A stretch of DNA of 64,000 nt from CBDFNC01 sp965249895 (GTDB taxonomy: Bacteria > Pseudomonadota > Gammaproteobacteria > Enterobacterales > CBDFNC01): assembly GCA_965249895.1 (NCBI GenBank), contig CBDFNC010000004.1:310001-374000 (forward strand). Reading direction: 5' to 3'. A model generated the notes under the pieces. It did not search any database and had not been told where the DNA came from. It saw nothing but the letters and a program-made list of their open reading frames with translations. Shown in pieces: positions 1-9,120 of this stretch. Numbering within the stretch: position 1 is the first letter of the stretch; each line of letters opens with the position of its first letter. A program made the translations under genes and the position numbers.

Positions 1-45
1 TTGGTATTTCACTTCCCCACAAAAACACTCACCTGTTATTGCCAT
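1..45 (-). CDS. GFA-family (glutathione-dependent formaldehyde-activating-like) protein, N-terminal fragment
   Basis: Only the first 15 codons lie in the window; the gene runs off the left edge. They read MAITGECFCGEVKYQ, preceded by an AAGGAG ribosome binding site at good spacing. The CxC pair followed by G-x-V-x-Y is the usual N-terminal zinc-binding signature of the GFA/CENP-V fold family, many members of which have no proven substrate. The call rests on this short motif only. Confidence 0.55.
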   Translation of the reverse strand, partial: MAITGECFCGEVKYQ

Positions 46-366
46 TTTCTCTCCTTAAACTTAACGCTATGCATTGCGAAACTCTACAAACACCAATAAA
101 TTCAAGTAGGCACAATTAGCCGCAGGCGTAATCGTACAAAAGGACTAAACCGCATACAACATTTGTTTCGCTCATCTCTAAGTAGATTTCCCCTTTAAGT
201 AGGTGAACGAATTAGCGCCAAGATTAGTTGTCGCACCGTCGCCAAAAGTCAGCCAGCACGACGGAAACGATGCCGATTATTGTCAAATCGGCTGGCAATC
301 CTGACGCTATTAGCACTGGATTGCGAAGTGTCGAACCACCGCCAGAGGCGGTGATTGACTCTGCAT
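46..366. other. Intergenic region between the truncated permease and the GFA-like gene
   Basis: About 320 bases with no convincing gene. The part nearest position 46 must carry the promoter of the leftward GFA-like gene. On the minus strand the stretch just after the permease stop can be read as a short protein-like piece, but only by changing frame, so I do not call it a gene. Confidence 0.4.
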
Positions 367-876
367 TTAGCTTCTCTGTCGGTTTAACGACAATTTTCGT
401 TCGGCCAACTCCACTAGCAAAGTAATAATGAAATTAATCGCAAGGTACAAGTTTCCTGCCACCAAAATTGGCTCGAAGGGGCTGAAATACTCTGAAGAAA
501 TCGCCCGAAATACACCGGTCATATCCATAATAGTGATAGTACTGGCAAGGGAAGAAGATTTGACCATCAGTATCACTTCGTTACCATAAGCGGGTAACGC
601 CTGGCGAATGGCCAGCGGAAAGGTAATTCGCCGGAAAAGCAGCAAAGAGCTCATACCAATTGCTTGACCCGCCTCCAGCAGGCCCACATTAACCGACTGG
701 ATCCCACCCCGGATAATCTCACTGGTATAAGCGCCTGTGTTTAGGATTAATGCCAGAATGGCGCAAAACCAGGGATCTTTAAAGAATTGGGGACTGATCA
801 AATTCCAGCCGTTTAGGGTCACAAAACCAATAGCTCCTCTCCAATTCAGCGAATGCTGGAGCAGATCAATAAGTAA
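367..876 (-). pseudogene. Polar amino acid ABC transporter permease (HisM/ArtM-like), 5'-truncated
   Basis: The C-terminal part of an inner-membrane permease of the HisM/ArtM type, which pairs with a periplasmic binding protein and an ATPase to import polar amino acids. The Q-A-I-G-M-S segment, 15-20 residues after T-S-E-I-I-R-G-G, marks the EAA loop that contacts the ATPase. Later transmembrane segments and a natural-looking C-terminus follow. Family members have about 220-240 residues; only about 150-165 remain. The first transmembrane segments are absent, and reading upstream reaches an in-frame TGA at 877-879, next to a transposase remnant. The open frame could start at the GTG at 822, but a functional protein is unlikely. 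No ATPase or matching binding-protein gene adjoins it. Confidence 0.75.
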
Positions 877-907
877 TCAGTTTGGCTTGCCTGTTACCAG
901 GCTAAAA

Positions 908-2410
908 TCAGTGGCTGAGCTTACTCGCTGGAAAACCAAGCAGTGTCAGCCAGTCGGTCACCTTTTCTCCCGTCAGCAACTCATGGGCTGACCGACCTTT
1001 GTGACGTCCCCAGCGCTTTTCCCGCAGGTTGTACCAAGCCCGGAACAGCTCAAGAAACGCTTGATTTACGCCCTTTCTGGCATACAGATAAGTGCGTAAG
1101 GTGGCGTTAAAGCCTTCAATGGCACTGGACGCGCGGTGACGTTTGGTGAGCAACATTTCCACCTCCTGCATCAGCCGCTCACAGCGTGTTTCATTCAACT
1201 GTTGGGTCAACAGGCGGTAGCTGCCGAGCATTTCCTGAATAAGCCGCTGCTGCTTGTGCTTCCCGGCCTTTGCTAATTCACGTCGGCACTCGAAGAAGCG
1301 GCAGGCCAGCTCAACTGGCTGCTGAGAATAACGTGCAATACAGTCTTGCAACTTATCATGGAGCGCTTGGGTGGCCAGAGTGAGGCCATCCAGGCGGTTT
1401 ACCAGATAAGTCGCCGCCTTGTTGCATTCCTTATGTGCCGCCCTGCGCAGTAATAGCGTGGCCTGAGCCAGCTTAGTCTGAGCCATTTCAGTTGTCATTA
1501 GCTCACCGGTCTTTCGGCAAACGCAGCTGAAGGCGGCGTGAAGAAGGTGCAAAGCCCGTTCAGCATGCTCATAGCGCTCGATAGCCTTATCGCATTGGTT
1601 ATCCGCACGCAGCCATTGACCGAACGTATCATCCGGGTCTTCTGCTATGGTGGGGCTGATGGCCTGGTAAGCCTTTTCTTCCTGAAAAATGTAATAGTAA
1701 GCACGTTGCTCAACCCTGCGCACCGCCTTGGCTGCGATATACAGGGCATGAAAAATATCATCACGTTGCTGCGCCTGATCGAAAACCGTTGTGACACCTG
1801 CGGCTATCCCTTTGGCGCCGTCTTTGACGATGTGTTTTGGCATCATCCCCTGAGCAGCAGCTTGCTGGAGTACTCTGGCCCAGGTTTTTCCATCACGCTG
1901 TTGCTCGTGAGACAGGCAGAACAGGTAGCCGGAATCCAGGTCAACACCCGCCAGCACAGGGTCGCCCTGACTGAACATTTCATCCACGGCACCGCTCTGG
2001 ATGGCGGATAATGGCACCGTTCGGTTGAAGTCTGCGGCATTTTTCTGTGCCTCGGCAATGACCCCTTGGATATAGCCGTAGCTGACTTTACAGCCGGGAT
2101 ACAGCAGAAGAATAAGTGCCTCAATACTGCGAATAGAATTGGGTGCAGTGATGGTTAACGCAACAATACTGCGGCGCAGGTGTGGAACATCCACATCAAG
2201 CGTCGCGATACAATCCGGCTCACTTTGCGCGTTGACGAGGGCATCGAACGCAGCCTGGGCAGCCCCACGGGCGGTATAGACAGCCTTGCGGGATATACCG
2301 AATTCATCGGATAAGGCGGTGATATCACCATGGGCTTATAAAATGGCGCTCTTTGCGAGAAGTTCGTGTTTGTCTGAGGAGCTAAGTGGTGTTCGGTCTA
2401 GTATTGGCAT
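908..2410 (-). pseudogene. DDE-type transposase with one in-frame stop codon
   Basis: A transposase of about 500 codons. It opens with ATG at 2408-2410, has a predicted helix-turn-helix (A-L-S-D-E-F-G-I-S-R-K-A-V), and is interrupted by TAA at 2336-2338 about 25 codons in. The remaining 428-codon frame is fully open. It carries a plausible first catalytic Asp (A-G-V-D-L-D-S-G), a second (V-K-D-G-A-K-G) and a C-terminal S-A-I-E-G-F-N segment containing the Glu. I do not recognise the exact IS family. The single stop may be a recent inactivating mutation, a sequencing error, or the enzyme may initiate internally near 2194. The region adjoins the truncated permease, so insertion or recombination here probably removed the permease 5' end. 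Confidence 0.7.
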
Positions 2411-2514
2411 TCTGTCGTTTTTGTAGTTGTTTTTGGCGAAGTGATTATCTCAAATAGCAGACCTTATCTCCTTAGGTTTCTCCTCTCATTTGTTACCCAG
2501 GTTTGATGGGTTCC
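908..2514 (-). mobile_element. Insertion sequence remnant carrying the interrupted transposase
   Basis: The right boundary is placed near 2514 for two reasons. A reading frame recognisable as the IS66 tnpA C-terminus begins exactly at 2515. The last bases, read inward on the minus strand (GGAACCCATCAAACC), recur in degenerate repeats near 49.5 kb and so behave like a terminal repeat. No matching left terminal repeat was found between the transposase stop and the permease, so the left boundary is undefined and the element is probably incomplete. Confidence 0.45.
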
Positions 2515-2682
2515 GAAAGTCACCAAGGAGGCTTTGTTAAGGCCCACGTGATGGAGCAAACCACCACGCAATATCAGTCCAGTAAACCTGTTCTGGCTAA
2601 CATGACGCTAACCATCATGAGTATTCCGCAGGGAATGCCTGCCAACTATCTTGCTGAGTTTATCGGAGCGCTGCTATCATGA
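2515..2682 (+). pseudogene. IS66-family tnpA (accessory protein), C-terminal fragment
   Basis: An open frame of about 55 codons ending in TGA, with no start of its own. It resembles the C-terminus of the small IS66 Orf1/TnpA protein (E-Q-T-T-T-Q-Y, then hydrophobic strand residues and a final F-I-G-A-L-L-S). Its TGA overlaps the ATG of the next gene as ATGA, the usual translational coupling of IS66 tnpA and tnpB. The 5' two thirds are missing, cut at the boundary of the neighbouring IS remnant. Confidence 0.6.
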
Positions 2683-3014
2683 AGGGGCTAATCAATCCGC
2701 CTGTTATTTACCTGTATCGCCAGCACGTGGATTTTCGAAAATCTATCAATGGTCTTGCTGCTATTGTTGAGAGCGAAACAGATTTGTCTTTAGATACCAG
2801 TGCACTGCCCTATTCTCCAACAAACAGCGGGATAACATTAAAGTCCTTTACGTGGGTAAAACAGGCTTTGCACTTTGGTATAAACGCCTTGAAAAGGACA
2901 GATTTAAGTGGACCTAGAGGGAGAATAACCTGGTATTTACCTTCAGTGAAATTGAGTTTGATCGGCTGCTTGATGGCTTCACTATTATCGGTCATAACCC
3001 CATTTAAATGCTAG
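2679..3014 (+). pseudogene. IS66-family tnpB (Orf2), frameshifted
   Basis: The N-terminal half reads V-I-Y-L-Y-R-Q-H-V-D-F-R-K-S-I-N-G-L-A-A-I-V-E, the hallmark start of IS66 TnpB, an accessory transposition protein of about 115 residues. Near position 2805 the expected continuation moves to another frame, which reads on as L-Y-V-G-K-T-G-F-A-L-W-Y-K-R-L-E-K-D-R-F-K-W. That frame then meets a TAG before ending at 3005-3007. With a frameshift and a nonsense codon the gene is dead. Confidence 0.8.
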
Positions 3015-3033
3015 ATTATACAATGAGTTAACT

Positions 3034-3110
3034 GTTATAAAAGTCAGCTTAAGCAGACTTCAAGCTATGCTGCAAGCCCTGCTCGCTGACCGTAAGTGGT
3101 TAGAAAAAGA
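3034..3110 (+). pseudogene. IS66-family tnpC, N-terminal scrap cut by a second insertion
   Basis: A frame of about 25 codons reading S-L-S-R-L-Q-A-M-L-Q-A-L-L-A-D-R-K-W-L-E. This resembles the start of the coiled-coil N-terminus of IS66 TnpC, located where tnpC should follow tnpB. It ends abruptly at the left inverted repeat of the IS66-like element that begins at 3111. The rest of this tnpC does not resume beyond 4831, so the older element was also deleted on that side. Confidence 0.5.
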
Positions 3111-3127
3111 GTAACTATTCAGCTGGC
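3111..3127. repeat. Left terminal inverted repeat of the IS66-like element
   Basis: Seventeen bases identical to the reverse complement of 4815-4831. The transposase stop codon is embedded here. Confidence 0.9.
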
Positions 3128-4570
3128 GGAATATTATTCAATTTTTCCTGAATGAAGTCTGGCCACTTTCCGGCAAACAGGCACTCCAGCGCCTGCCCGA
3201 CACCGACATTATTTTTCTGGCACGTTGATATATAACTGCGAACCCGGCAAAAGACCTTGGCTCCTTCCATGGAGCGGAAACAGCCAGAGATTTTTTGCTG
3301 CACCTTTGCCATTCTGATATCCCTCTCTCCTTGGTTGTTGGTGAAGGGAACCGCTGGATTATCCATGAATCGCAGCACATCATCCTCAAAATCCCTGAGC
3401 CGCTCTAGTAAGTTCCTGGCCTTGCTGCGGGCGACCCGCCCTTTTTTCTTCTTGCCCGTTTGCGGATCCGCCGGGGGCGGGCACTCCCGCTCCGCCTTAT
3501 CGAGCAAACTCTGATACTTTTTCCGCCACTGCAACGCAGTATCGTTATCAAGCTGGCCACCGGCATCATTTACTGCATCATTGATTTCAATGAGCCGTTC
3601 ATACATCCCATTAGCCCACTCTTGCCCGTCTTGCTCATAGGCGCGGGTAAGTTCCCGCAGGTGATGGGCATTGCACAAACTGTGGAACACTTGCGTATAG
3701 CGGTAATAAGGTTTCCAGTGGTCATGGCAGAGTGTCCCGGCGAACTGAGGCAGTATGCCTATTTCATCCATTGCCTCCTTACCGCGTTTTGCGTGAGGCT
3801 CAAACCAGGTCCACTCTCCGTTCGATGCATTATGAAGCCAGATGCGCTTGCCGCCGACATTAATACCCGTCTCGTCCGCGTGAATTAACCCGCCATTGAT
3901 GAGTTCGAGCTTGGCCAGCGTTTCAAAGTCAGCCAGCATGTGGTAAGCCAGTTTGTTAAAGTTGAACAGTGAGCCGGTACTCAAGGAGATGCCAAACATT
4001 TCATCAAAATGCTGCTGCACCCGGTCATAAGGAATGAGTTGGTACACTGACATATAGACGGCGTTCGCCTTAACCGATGCACCATACTTAGCCGCCCTGT
4101 CCACGTCAGCAGGGAAATCAGCGGTAAACCGGTTGCCCTGCGCGTCTTCCAGAATTTGTGCCCGGTATTCTTTAACCCAGCGGGAAATTTGGATATCAAA
4201 TACCTGGCGACGGTCATAGCCTACGTCATGGTACTGCCCTGGCGGCAAGCTATCCCGGTTGACTGGAACCTGAATAATTTCGTCCGGATCATCGACTGGC
4301 TTGAGCGTCTTGCCCTCGCGGCCTTTTTGCCCGCCCTGTTTATTGTTACTTTTCTTTCGCTCTTCTTTAGGGCGGCTTGCTGCTATTTCGGCTATTAAGA
4401 GACAGGCGACCAAACAATAGCTTGATCAGCAGCAACATCATTTGTACGGCAGCCACTAAAGCAGGAGATGCTGCCTTGTCATTTTTCAAGGCGTTTTCTA
4501 CTTGCTCAATGGTGGCGTTGACATCCAATGACTCGGGTATCAACGTTGCTGTGTTTGTCTGCTTATTCAT
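3115..4570 (-). pseudogene. IS66-family transposase (TnpC), one frameshift near the N-terminus
   Basis: The main frame (432 codons) carries the IS66 core: a zinc-finger-like region after a Lys-rich S-N-N-K-Q-G-G-Q-K-G-R stretch, the DDE catalytic segments H-A-D-E-T-G and C-H-D-H-W-K-P-Y, the C-N-A-H-H-L-R-E motif, and the C-terminal N-N-Q-G-E-R-D-I-R-M. The natural N-terminus, starting at 4570, is in a different frame and ends N-S-S-K-P-P-stop at 4367. The two overlap by about 45 bases around a CCGCCCTAAAG sequence. Joined by one shift they give the usual protein of about 480 residues. Whether the shift is decay, a sequencing error or translational frameshifting cannot be told from sequence. 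Confidence 0.8.
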
Positions 4571-4814
4571 GGGGCTATTATACCCTCTGTTTTTTCGGGC
4601 AATTTTTTGCTTCTGTAAGCCAATCTAAGGCGTTGTATTTTTCTGTGCCGGGGGCGCTATGCTTGGTGTACACCTGTTGTTTTGGCGATCTTGTGGTTAA
4701 GTTAATCGTTGCTTAGAAGCGCTCATTACAGTGACGCATGAAAATGCACTAAATCAGTCAAAACCGTGTCAAGAAGTTTTGAAAAAAAATAATGCATTTA
4801 TTGCGGGGTTTTTA

Positions 4815-4831
4815 GCCAGCTGAATAGTTAC
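4815..4831. repeat. Right terminal inverted repeat of the IS66-like element
   Basis: Exact inverted partner of 3111-3127. Between this repeat and the transposase start lie about 245 noncoding bases that must carry the transposase promoter. Confidence 0.9.
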
Positions 4832-5082
4832 AAAGTAAAAATGTTATAGCGCTAATAGACGCAGAGGCAGCTACACCACCCGCTCAACAAGACACATTTT
4901 GGAAAGCCGCCGAGCTGGCTGAAGATAATGTCGATGAATTGGTTCAACTGTTGCAAAGCAATAGCCCAGACATTCGACAACAGGTTATCCAAAGCTTAGC
5001 GACGGCAACAGATCAGGTGGATAATGGTAATCGAAGCAGAGAAAACGCGGAAAAGGCCGTAGAAAAGCTATTTAGTATCTGA
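4832..5082 (+). pseudogene. C-terminal fragment of an unrecognised protein
   Basis: An open frame of 83 codons without a start runs from the IS66-like element boundary to TGA at 5080-5082. It is Ala/Glu/Asp-rich and probably helical (A-E-D-N-V-D-E-L-V-Q-L-L-Q-S-N). The codon use looks natural. I do not recognise it. Its position suggests a chromosomal gene whose 5' part was lost when the neighbouring IS elements inserted or recombined. Confidence 0.4.
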
Positions 5083-5155
5083 ACGGAAACGTTATTCACT
5101 ATAAAATTCAACATGATACGGTAAAGTTGAATGTCGACTTCTAACTTATGATCGC

Positions 5156-6841
5156 TTGTTATAAGGAAAACTCGCCTGTAATAGCCTGATCTTGTAGGAT
5201 TTTCCTATACTTTGTCTCGACCTGCAGGGGTTACACCTTCATTTTTCAAAAAACTTCAGGCGGCGAAATCTTATGAGAGAAGTGCTCAATCCTCAGTTCA
5301 AACTCAGTGAAGCTAACATTGCCAACATTGAATTCGATCCCAAATCCCGTGATGATATTCCCAAGCTCCTCATTGGCCTTCAGCACATTTATATCACACC
5401 GGAATTACGCGAGGAGGTATTCACCATACTCGCTGAGATCGTCCCTATTAATGAGGATGGTGAAAGCGCCAGCACCGATACCGGCCGTCCCGGTATGGCT
5501 CAGTGGACTATTCTGGTGCTCGGGGTGTTGCGCCTCGGCCTGAATGCCGATTTTGATCGTATTCACGAACTGGCCAACCAGCACAGTACTATCCGCACCA
5601 TATTGGGGTTGAGTAACTGGTGCGACGGTAAAAAGTTCAGCTTGCAGAGCATCAAAGACAACCTGATGTTGTTCACTCCCGAGTTGCTAGACCGAATAAA
5701 CCAGTGCGTGGTAAAGGCAGGCCACCGCTTGCTAAAAAAGGACGAAAACGACGCAATCACCGGGCGCTGTGATTCGTTTGTCGTTGAAACCCGTGTCCAT
5801 TATCCCACCGATATTAATCTGTTATTTGATGCCGTTAGAAAGACCATGGAAGAATGCGCCGTCTTGTGTGAGCCCTTTGGCCACAGCCTGTGGCGGCAGT
5901 ATCGCTACAATATCCGCCAGTTTAAGAAGCTGTATCGCAAGGCTCAGAAACTCAAGCATTCCACCTCGAAAGATGAGGCTAAGCAACAGCGCCAGCTTGA
6001 GCGGGTACAACAGGCTCACCAGGCCTTAATCGAGTCCGCTCAGAAGGTCGAAGATCGCGCCCGGCAAACCCGTGAACTACTGCGCCATAAATACGGTTTG
6101 TTCAACTTGGCGTTGGCGAAACTGGATAGTTACCTTGACCATGTCAACCGGCAAATCGACCAGATCCGCAGACGAATTTTGGAGGGAGAGAAGATCCCTC
6201 ACACTGAAAAGGTATTTTCAATCTTTCAGCCACACACCGAATGGATCTGTAAAGGCAAGGCTGGCGTACCGGTTGAGCTGGGGCTTCGAGTCTGTATCAT
6301 GGCTGACAGCGACAGCTTTATTCTGCATCATCAGGTAATGGAAAAGCAGACGGATGACAAGGTTGCTGTCGCTATGGTCGAAGAAAGTCAAAACCGGTAT
6401 GCCGGCCTAAACATATGCAGCTTCGATAAGGGTTTTCATAGCAAGGAAAACCAGGAGGAACTCAAGCAGCGACTGGCGCTAACAGTGCTGCCAAAGAAAG
6501 GCCGGCTGTCGAAAGCAGAGCAAGGACATGAGTACGCGCCCGAGTTTGTCGAAACAAAAAGAAAACACTCCGCTGTTGAAGCGGCCATTAACGGTCTGGA
6601 AGTGCATGGCCTGGATACGTGTCGCGACCACGGTTTAGCCGGTTTCAAGCGTTACAGCGCGCTGGCGGTTGTAGCGAAAAACATTCACCGCCTGGGCGCT
6701 TTGGTGCGAGATGTGGAGAGAAAGCGAAAACGAGGGCCATACAAAAAAGCAGCCTGACGCTGGCGTATTTTCCCGAAGAATGAGCAATATGGCCACGACT
6801 AGCCAGGCAAAACATCCCCTGAAAACGCCTTGTTATAACAA
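5156..6841 (+). mobile_element. Probable ISNCY-type insertion sequence, ends tentative
   Basis: The transposase gene is flanked by short related sequences: TTGTTATAAGG at 5156-5166 and the palindromic TTGTTATAACAA at 6830-6841. They share TTGTTATAA in an orientation compatible with terminal repeats. Because the right copy is itself a palindrome, this is weak evidence and the true ends could lie elsewhere in the flanks. Confidence 0.35.
5273..6757 (+). CDS. ISNCY-family transposase (intact)
   Basis: A 494-residue protein with the opening typical of this group: a short N-terminus, then N-I-E-F-D-P-K-S-R-D-D-I-P, then G-R-P-G-M. Plausible catalytic positions are C-D-S-F-V-V-E-T-R-V-H-Y-P-T-D in the middle, C-S-F-D-K-G-F-H near residue 385, and K-H-S-A-V-E-A-A-I-N-G-L near residue 425, giving a DDE set. 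A long Lys/Arg/Gln-rich coiled-coil-like insertion lies between the first two. The C-terminus is basic (K-R-K-R-G-P-Y-K-K-A-A). The frame is fully open, unlike the neighbouring transposases, so this may be the most recent insertion here. Confidence 0.8.
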   Translation: MREVLNPQFKLSEANIANIEFDPKSRDDIPKLLIGLQHIYITPELREEVFTILAEIVPINEDGESASTDTGRPGMAQWTILVLGVLRLGLNADFDRIHELANQHSTIRTILGLSNWCDGKKFSLQSIKDNLMLFTPELLDRINQCVVKAGHRLLKKDENDAITGRCDSFVVETRVHYPTDINLLFDAVRKTMEECAVLCEPFGHSLWRQYRYNIRQFKKLYRKAQKLKHSTSKDEAKQQRQLERVQQAHQALIESAQKVEDRARQTRELLRHKYGLFNLALAKLDSYLDHVNRQIDQIRRRILEGEKIPHTEKVFSIFQPHTEWICKGKAGVPVELGLRVCIMADSDSFILHHQVMEKQTDDKVAVAMVEESQNRYAGLNICSFDKGFHSKENQEELKQRLALTVLPKKGRLSKAEQGHEYAPEFVETKRKHSAVEAAINGLEVHGLDTCRDHGLAGFKRYSALAVVAKNIHRLGALVRDVERKRKRGPYKKAA

Positions 6842-7244
6842 TTTATTATAATAACCAAGCAAAAATAACCATTCTGGTTATAAATAACCCAAGCCAATAA
6901 TAATCAACTTATCAGCAATAGGTAAGTTGTGCTTTAAAAGTGAGTTTTCTGCCGGGTACTATTTAACTACTTCAATCAAGATCCTGGTGAAACAGAAAAG
7001 CAGCTATTTCTAATCAAACTCTGAGTTCTGCAAACGACATTGTCGACATAAATCGCAAGTTCTGCTTACCCTTATTGGTCACCTCAAGATGATCCCGCGC
7101 CTTACAACCTGCCTAAGCGAAATTCATCAGTAACTAACTGTCGGTTTCCTTAATCTTTATTCCAATTTTCACTGCGTTTTTCAAGTGATTCTTGACCAAC
7201 TTCAATACAAACCCATCGGTTCTGGCTGCCAGTGGTGAGTTGCT
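6842..7244. other. Intergenic, AT-rich, no clear gene
   Basis: About 400 bases between the ISNCY transposase and a small membrane-protein gene. A short minus-strand stretch of about 35 codons (reading N-R-W-V-C-I-E-V-G-Q-E-S-L) looks protein-like but has no start and ends in a stop. It may be another decayed fragment. No convincing RNA or regulatory element was seen. Confidence 0.35.
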
Positions 7245-7496
7245 TTAAGCCTTTTTTATTTCGTAAGCTGGCGAGTTTTTATACTTAAACAAGTAACCGC
7301 TAATTTGGATTAGCGCCCAGCAAAGTTCAACCGCAAAAAACAGCCACAGCACAGTTGTCACCTCATAGCCCAGTAGATAGATCAGCATCAAGGTAGCAGT
7401 TCCCGACAAAGCGGCAGTCACGTAACGTAACCCTGTCAAGCGGCTATTAATTTCTTGCGGACGTGCAAGATCCTCAGTTACAACATCACTGATCAC
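7245..7496 (-). CDS. Small predicted inner-membrane protein
   Basis: 83 residues. About 25 polar N-terminal residues are followed by two hydrophobic helices (near residues 26-46 and 48-68) and a short basic tail, typical of a two-pass membrane protein. Aromatic residues cluster in the second helix. I do not recognise a family. It stands alone among IS debris, with no clear Shine-Dalgarno sequence, so it could be a gene fragment. Confidence 0.45.
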   Translation of the reverse strand: MISDVVTEDLARPQEINSRLTGLRYVTAALSGTATLMLIYLLGYEVTTVLWLFFAVELCWALIQISGYLFKYKNSPAYEIKKA

Positions 7497-7552
7497 AACT
7501 GCCTAATTTTCTGTCTACATTCCAAACCAAGATCACTTCAAGCACAGGCTTT

Positions 7553-8652
7553 CTATGGACTATTGATGGTTAGTTCTTCCAAGCGATGACCGTATATGAT
7601 CAGCTTCCACAGTGTTTCCCAGTCTTTTAAATGCGCCACCGAAAACAGGCTTTTCATTTTGTGCCATGGCCGTAGTTGTGCTCAAAGTTGTAATCTTGGT
7701 TTTTCAGTGTATTAAAGGTTTCGTTCTCAATTTTCCAGCGGGACCGGCCTCCTCTTGCGATATCCGGGACAGTGTTTTTGCTTAGCGGAAGGTCGGTGAC
7801 CCAGCTAAAATTGGTTTCCTTACCGTCCGGCTTGATCTCCCAGTGCTCCAGGTAGTTCACCAGCAATTCCGGATGGCTCGCGTTTAGCGGCACCTCATTA
7901 ACATAGCGGTATCCTCGGATCAGACCGTCCGCTCCGGTAGCCTCAAACTCCTCGGTTTCGCCTGCCATAGGCAAGGTTTGGACATGGCTAAACAAGGCCT
8001 TGTGATCACCTTCTTTAGCGCCAAGAATGAAGCTATAGTTCAGTTCTTTCAATAAGTTAATATGCGGAGCGTTGCTGGCAAGACCATCTTCCACCACGAT
8101 GAATTTGCGCTTGGGAAAGTACTCCCTGATGGAAGTCAGCAGACGCTTTGAGGCGTTTCGTTCACAGTCATTCTTGGTATCTCCGTCCTGGCGGCTGATG
8201 GCTTCGGGAAACAGCGGCAGCACCTGCTTTTTGTCCGGGTGAACTATCACCGCGCCTAGCGCCTGGTGGTAGTATTTTTTCTTGTCGCCTTTGCCTTTGA
8301 CACAGCATTCCGGACAGCTGACTTTGCCTGAGGAATACAACCCAGTGCCGTCAATGGACAACAACTGGCCATCCAAAAATTCGATCGCTTCCATCATGTT
8401 CTGACGTTGTAAAAGCGCATGTATTTTGACAAACGCCGGACGTAGTTCAATGGGGGATACCGGATCCAGCACTTCCCGTAGCTGATTGATACAGAGCTCT
8501 TCAATGAAATCAGTGATAAGGTAATTATGGATGTTTACGAGATTAGAGTAGTTCAAGTTCTGGATGAAGAATATGAAATGGAAAGAGCTAAATGAGCTAA
8601 CTAATTTTGTCCCGTAGTTTGACTGAGTAGGCTTAGAAAGGCAGATGATCAA
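7553..8652 (-). pseudogene. IS4-superfamily-like DDE transposase, damaged at both ends
   Basis: The central part is a good DDE transposase: L-S-I-D-G-T-G-L-Y-S-S (first Asp), C-P-E-C-C zinc-like cysteines, F-I-V-V-E-D-G-L-A-S (second Asp) and R-W-K-I-E-N-E-T-F (Glu). The frame stops just after N-Y-G-H-G-T-K. A C-terminal piece (H-L-K-D-W-E-T-L-W-K-L-I-I-Y-G-H) follows in another frame to a stop at 7553-7555, with about 60 expected residues missing between. The first 50 residues of the open frame are AT-rich, aromatic and unlike the family, so the true N-terminus is lost. An internal deletion plus a 5' truncation is the simplest reading. Confidence 0.7.
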
Positions 8653-9120
8653 CCATTACAAAAAACCTTGTAAATATCTATCCGTCGCACTGATGGTCAA
8701 ACTTCAGAGTTGGGCGTTCAGGATCGCTACAACCGGCCCCCGAATTGATCAACCCGCGATAAGGTCAGGTAACAAAGAATGATATATCGTAGTAGCACGT
8801 GCTCTCTGCGGGGCTCTAAAACGGTCAGATGCTAGGAAGACACAGCATCCACGCTCCTGAGACTTCTAAGACAATTTGATGAATCTTTCCTTGTATTATT
8901 TCCGCTACAACAGACCTGTAAGTTCCCGCGATTTTCAAACAACACCTCCTTAAAAATCATAGACCTATGCGCACAAGCAGCGACAAAGGCTTGTCAACAG
9001 ACATAATTACTGGTTAAAATCATCAAGCGGAGCAAATATTGGCATTTGCCAAAAGTGCTACATCGATCAATTTCGATTTAGTTTTTTTCATTTCTGACCG
9101 ATCTGGATGGCCACCAAAAA
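8653..9120. other. Intergenic region upstream of the AraC-type regulator
   Basis: About 470 bases with no gene I can support. The left part probably holds the lost 5' end of the transposase remnant. The right part must hold the promoter of the regulator. No operator or clear sigma-70 promoter could be assigned. Confidence 0.35.

Larger units (their letters stand above)
3111..4831 (-). mobile_element. Single-ORF IS66-like insertion sequence with perfect 17-bp terminal inverted repeats
   Basis: A 1721-bp element bounded by GTAACTATTCAGCTGGC at 3111-3127 and its exact reverse complement at 4815-4831. It contains only a TnpC-type transposase on the minus strand, whose stop codon TAG lies inside the left repeat. 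Lack of tnpA and tnpB matches the ISBst12-like subgroup of IS66. The flanks (GAAAAAGA and AAAGTAAA) do not form a target duplication. That suggests that a later deletion or recombination changed one flank, which agrees with the different sequences found on the two sides. Confidence 0.85.

Noticed and set aside
228..425. Open frame of 65 codons on the plus strand opposite the permease 3' end
   Set aside because: It overlaps the conserved C-terminal coding sequence of the permease fragment, has no ribosome binding site, and resembles an antisense shadow.
889..903. Sequence CCTGTTACCAGG considered as the left terminal repeat of the 908-2514 element
   Set aside because: It resembles the right end only in the same orientation rather than inverted, and is itself nearly palindromic.
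1538..2011. 157-codon plus-strand open frame inside the transposase remnant
   Set aside because: It lies fully opposite the transposase coding frame, which shows clear transposase motifs.
3460..3888. 142-codon plus-strand frame within the IS66-like element
   Set aside because: Antisense to the IS66 TnpC core with its catalytic motifs; no family features.
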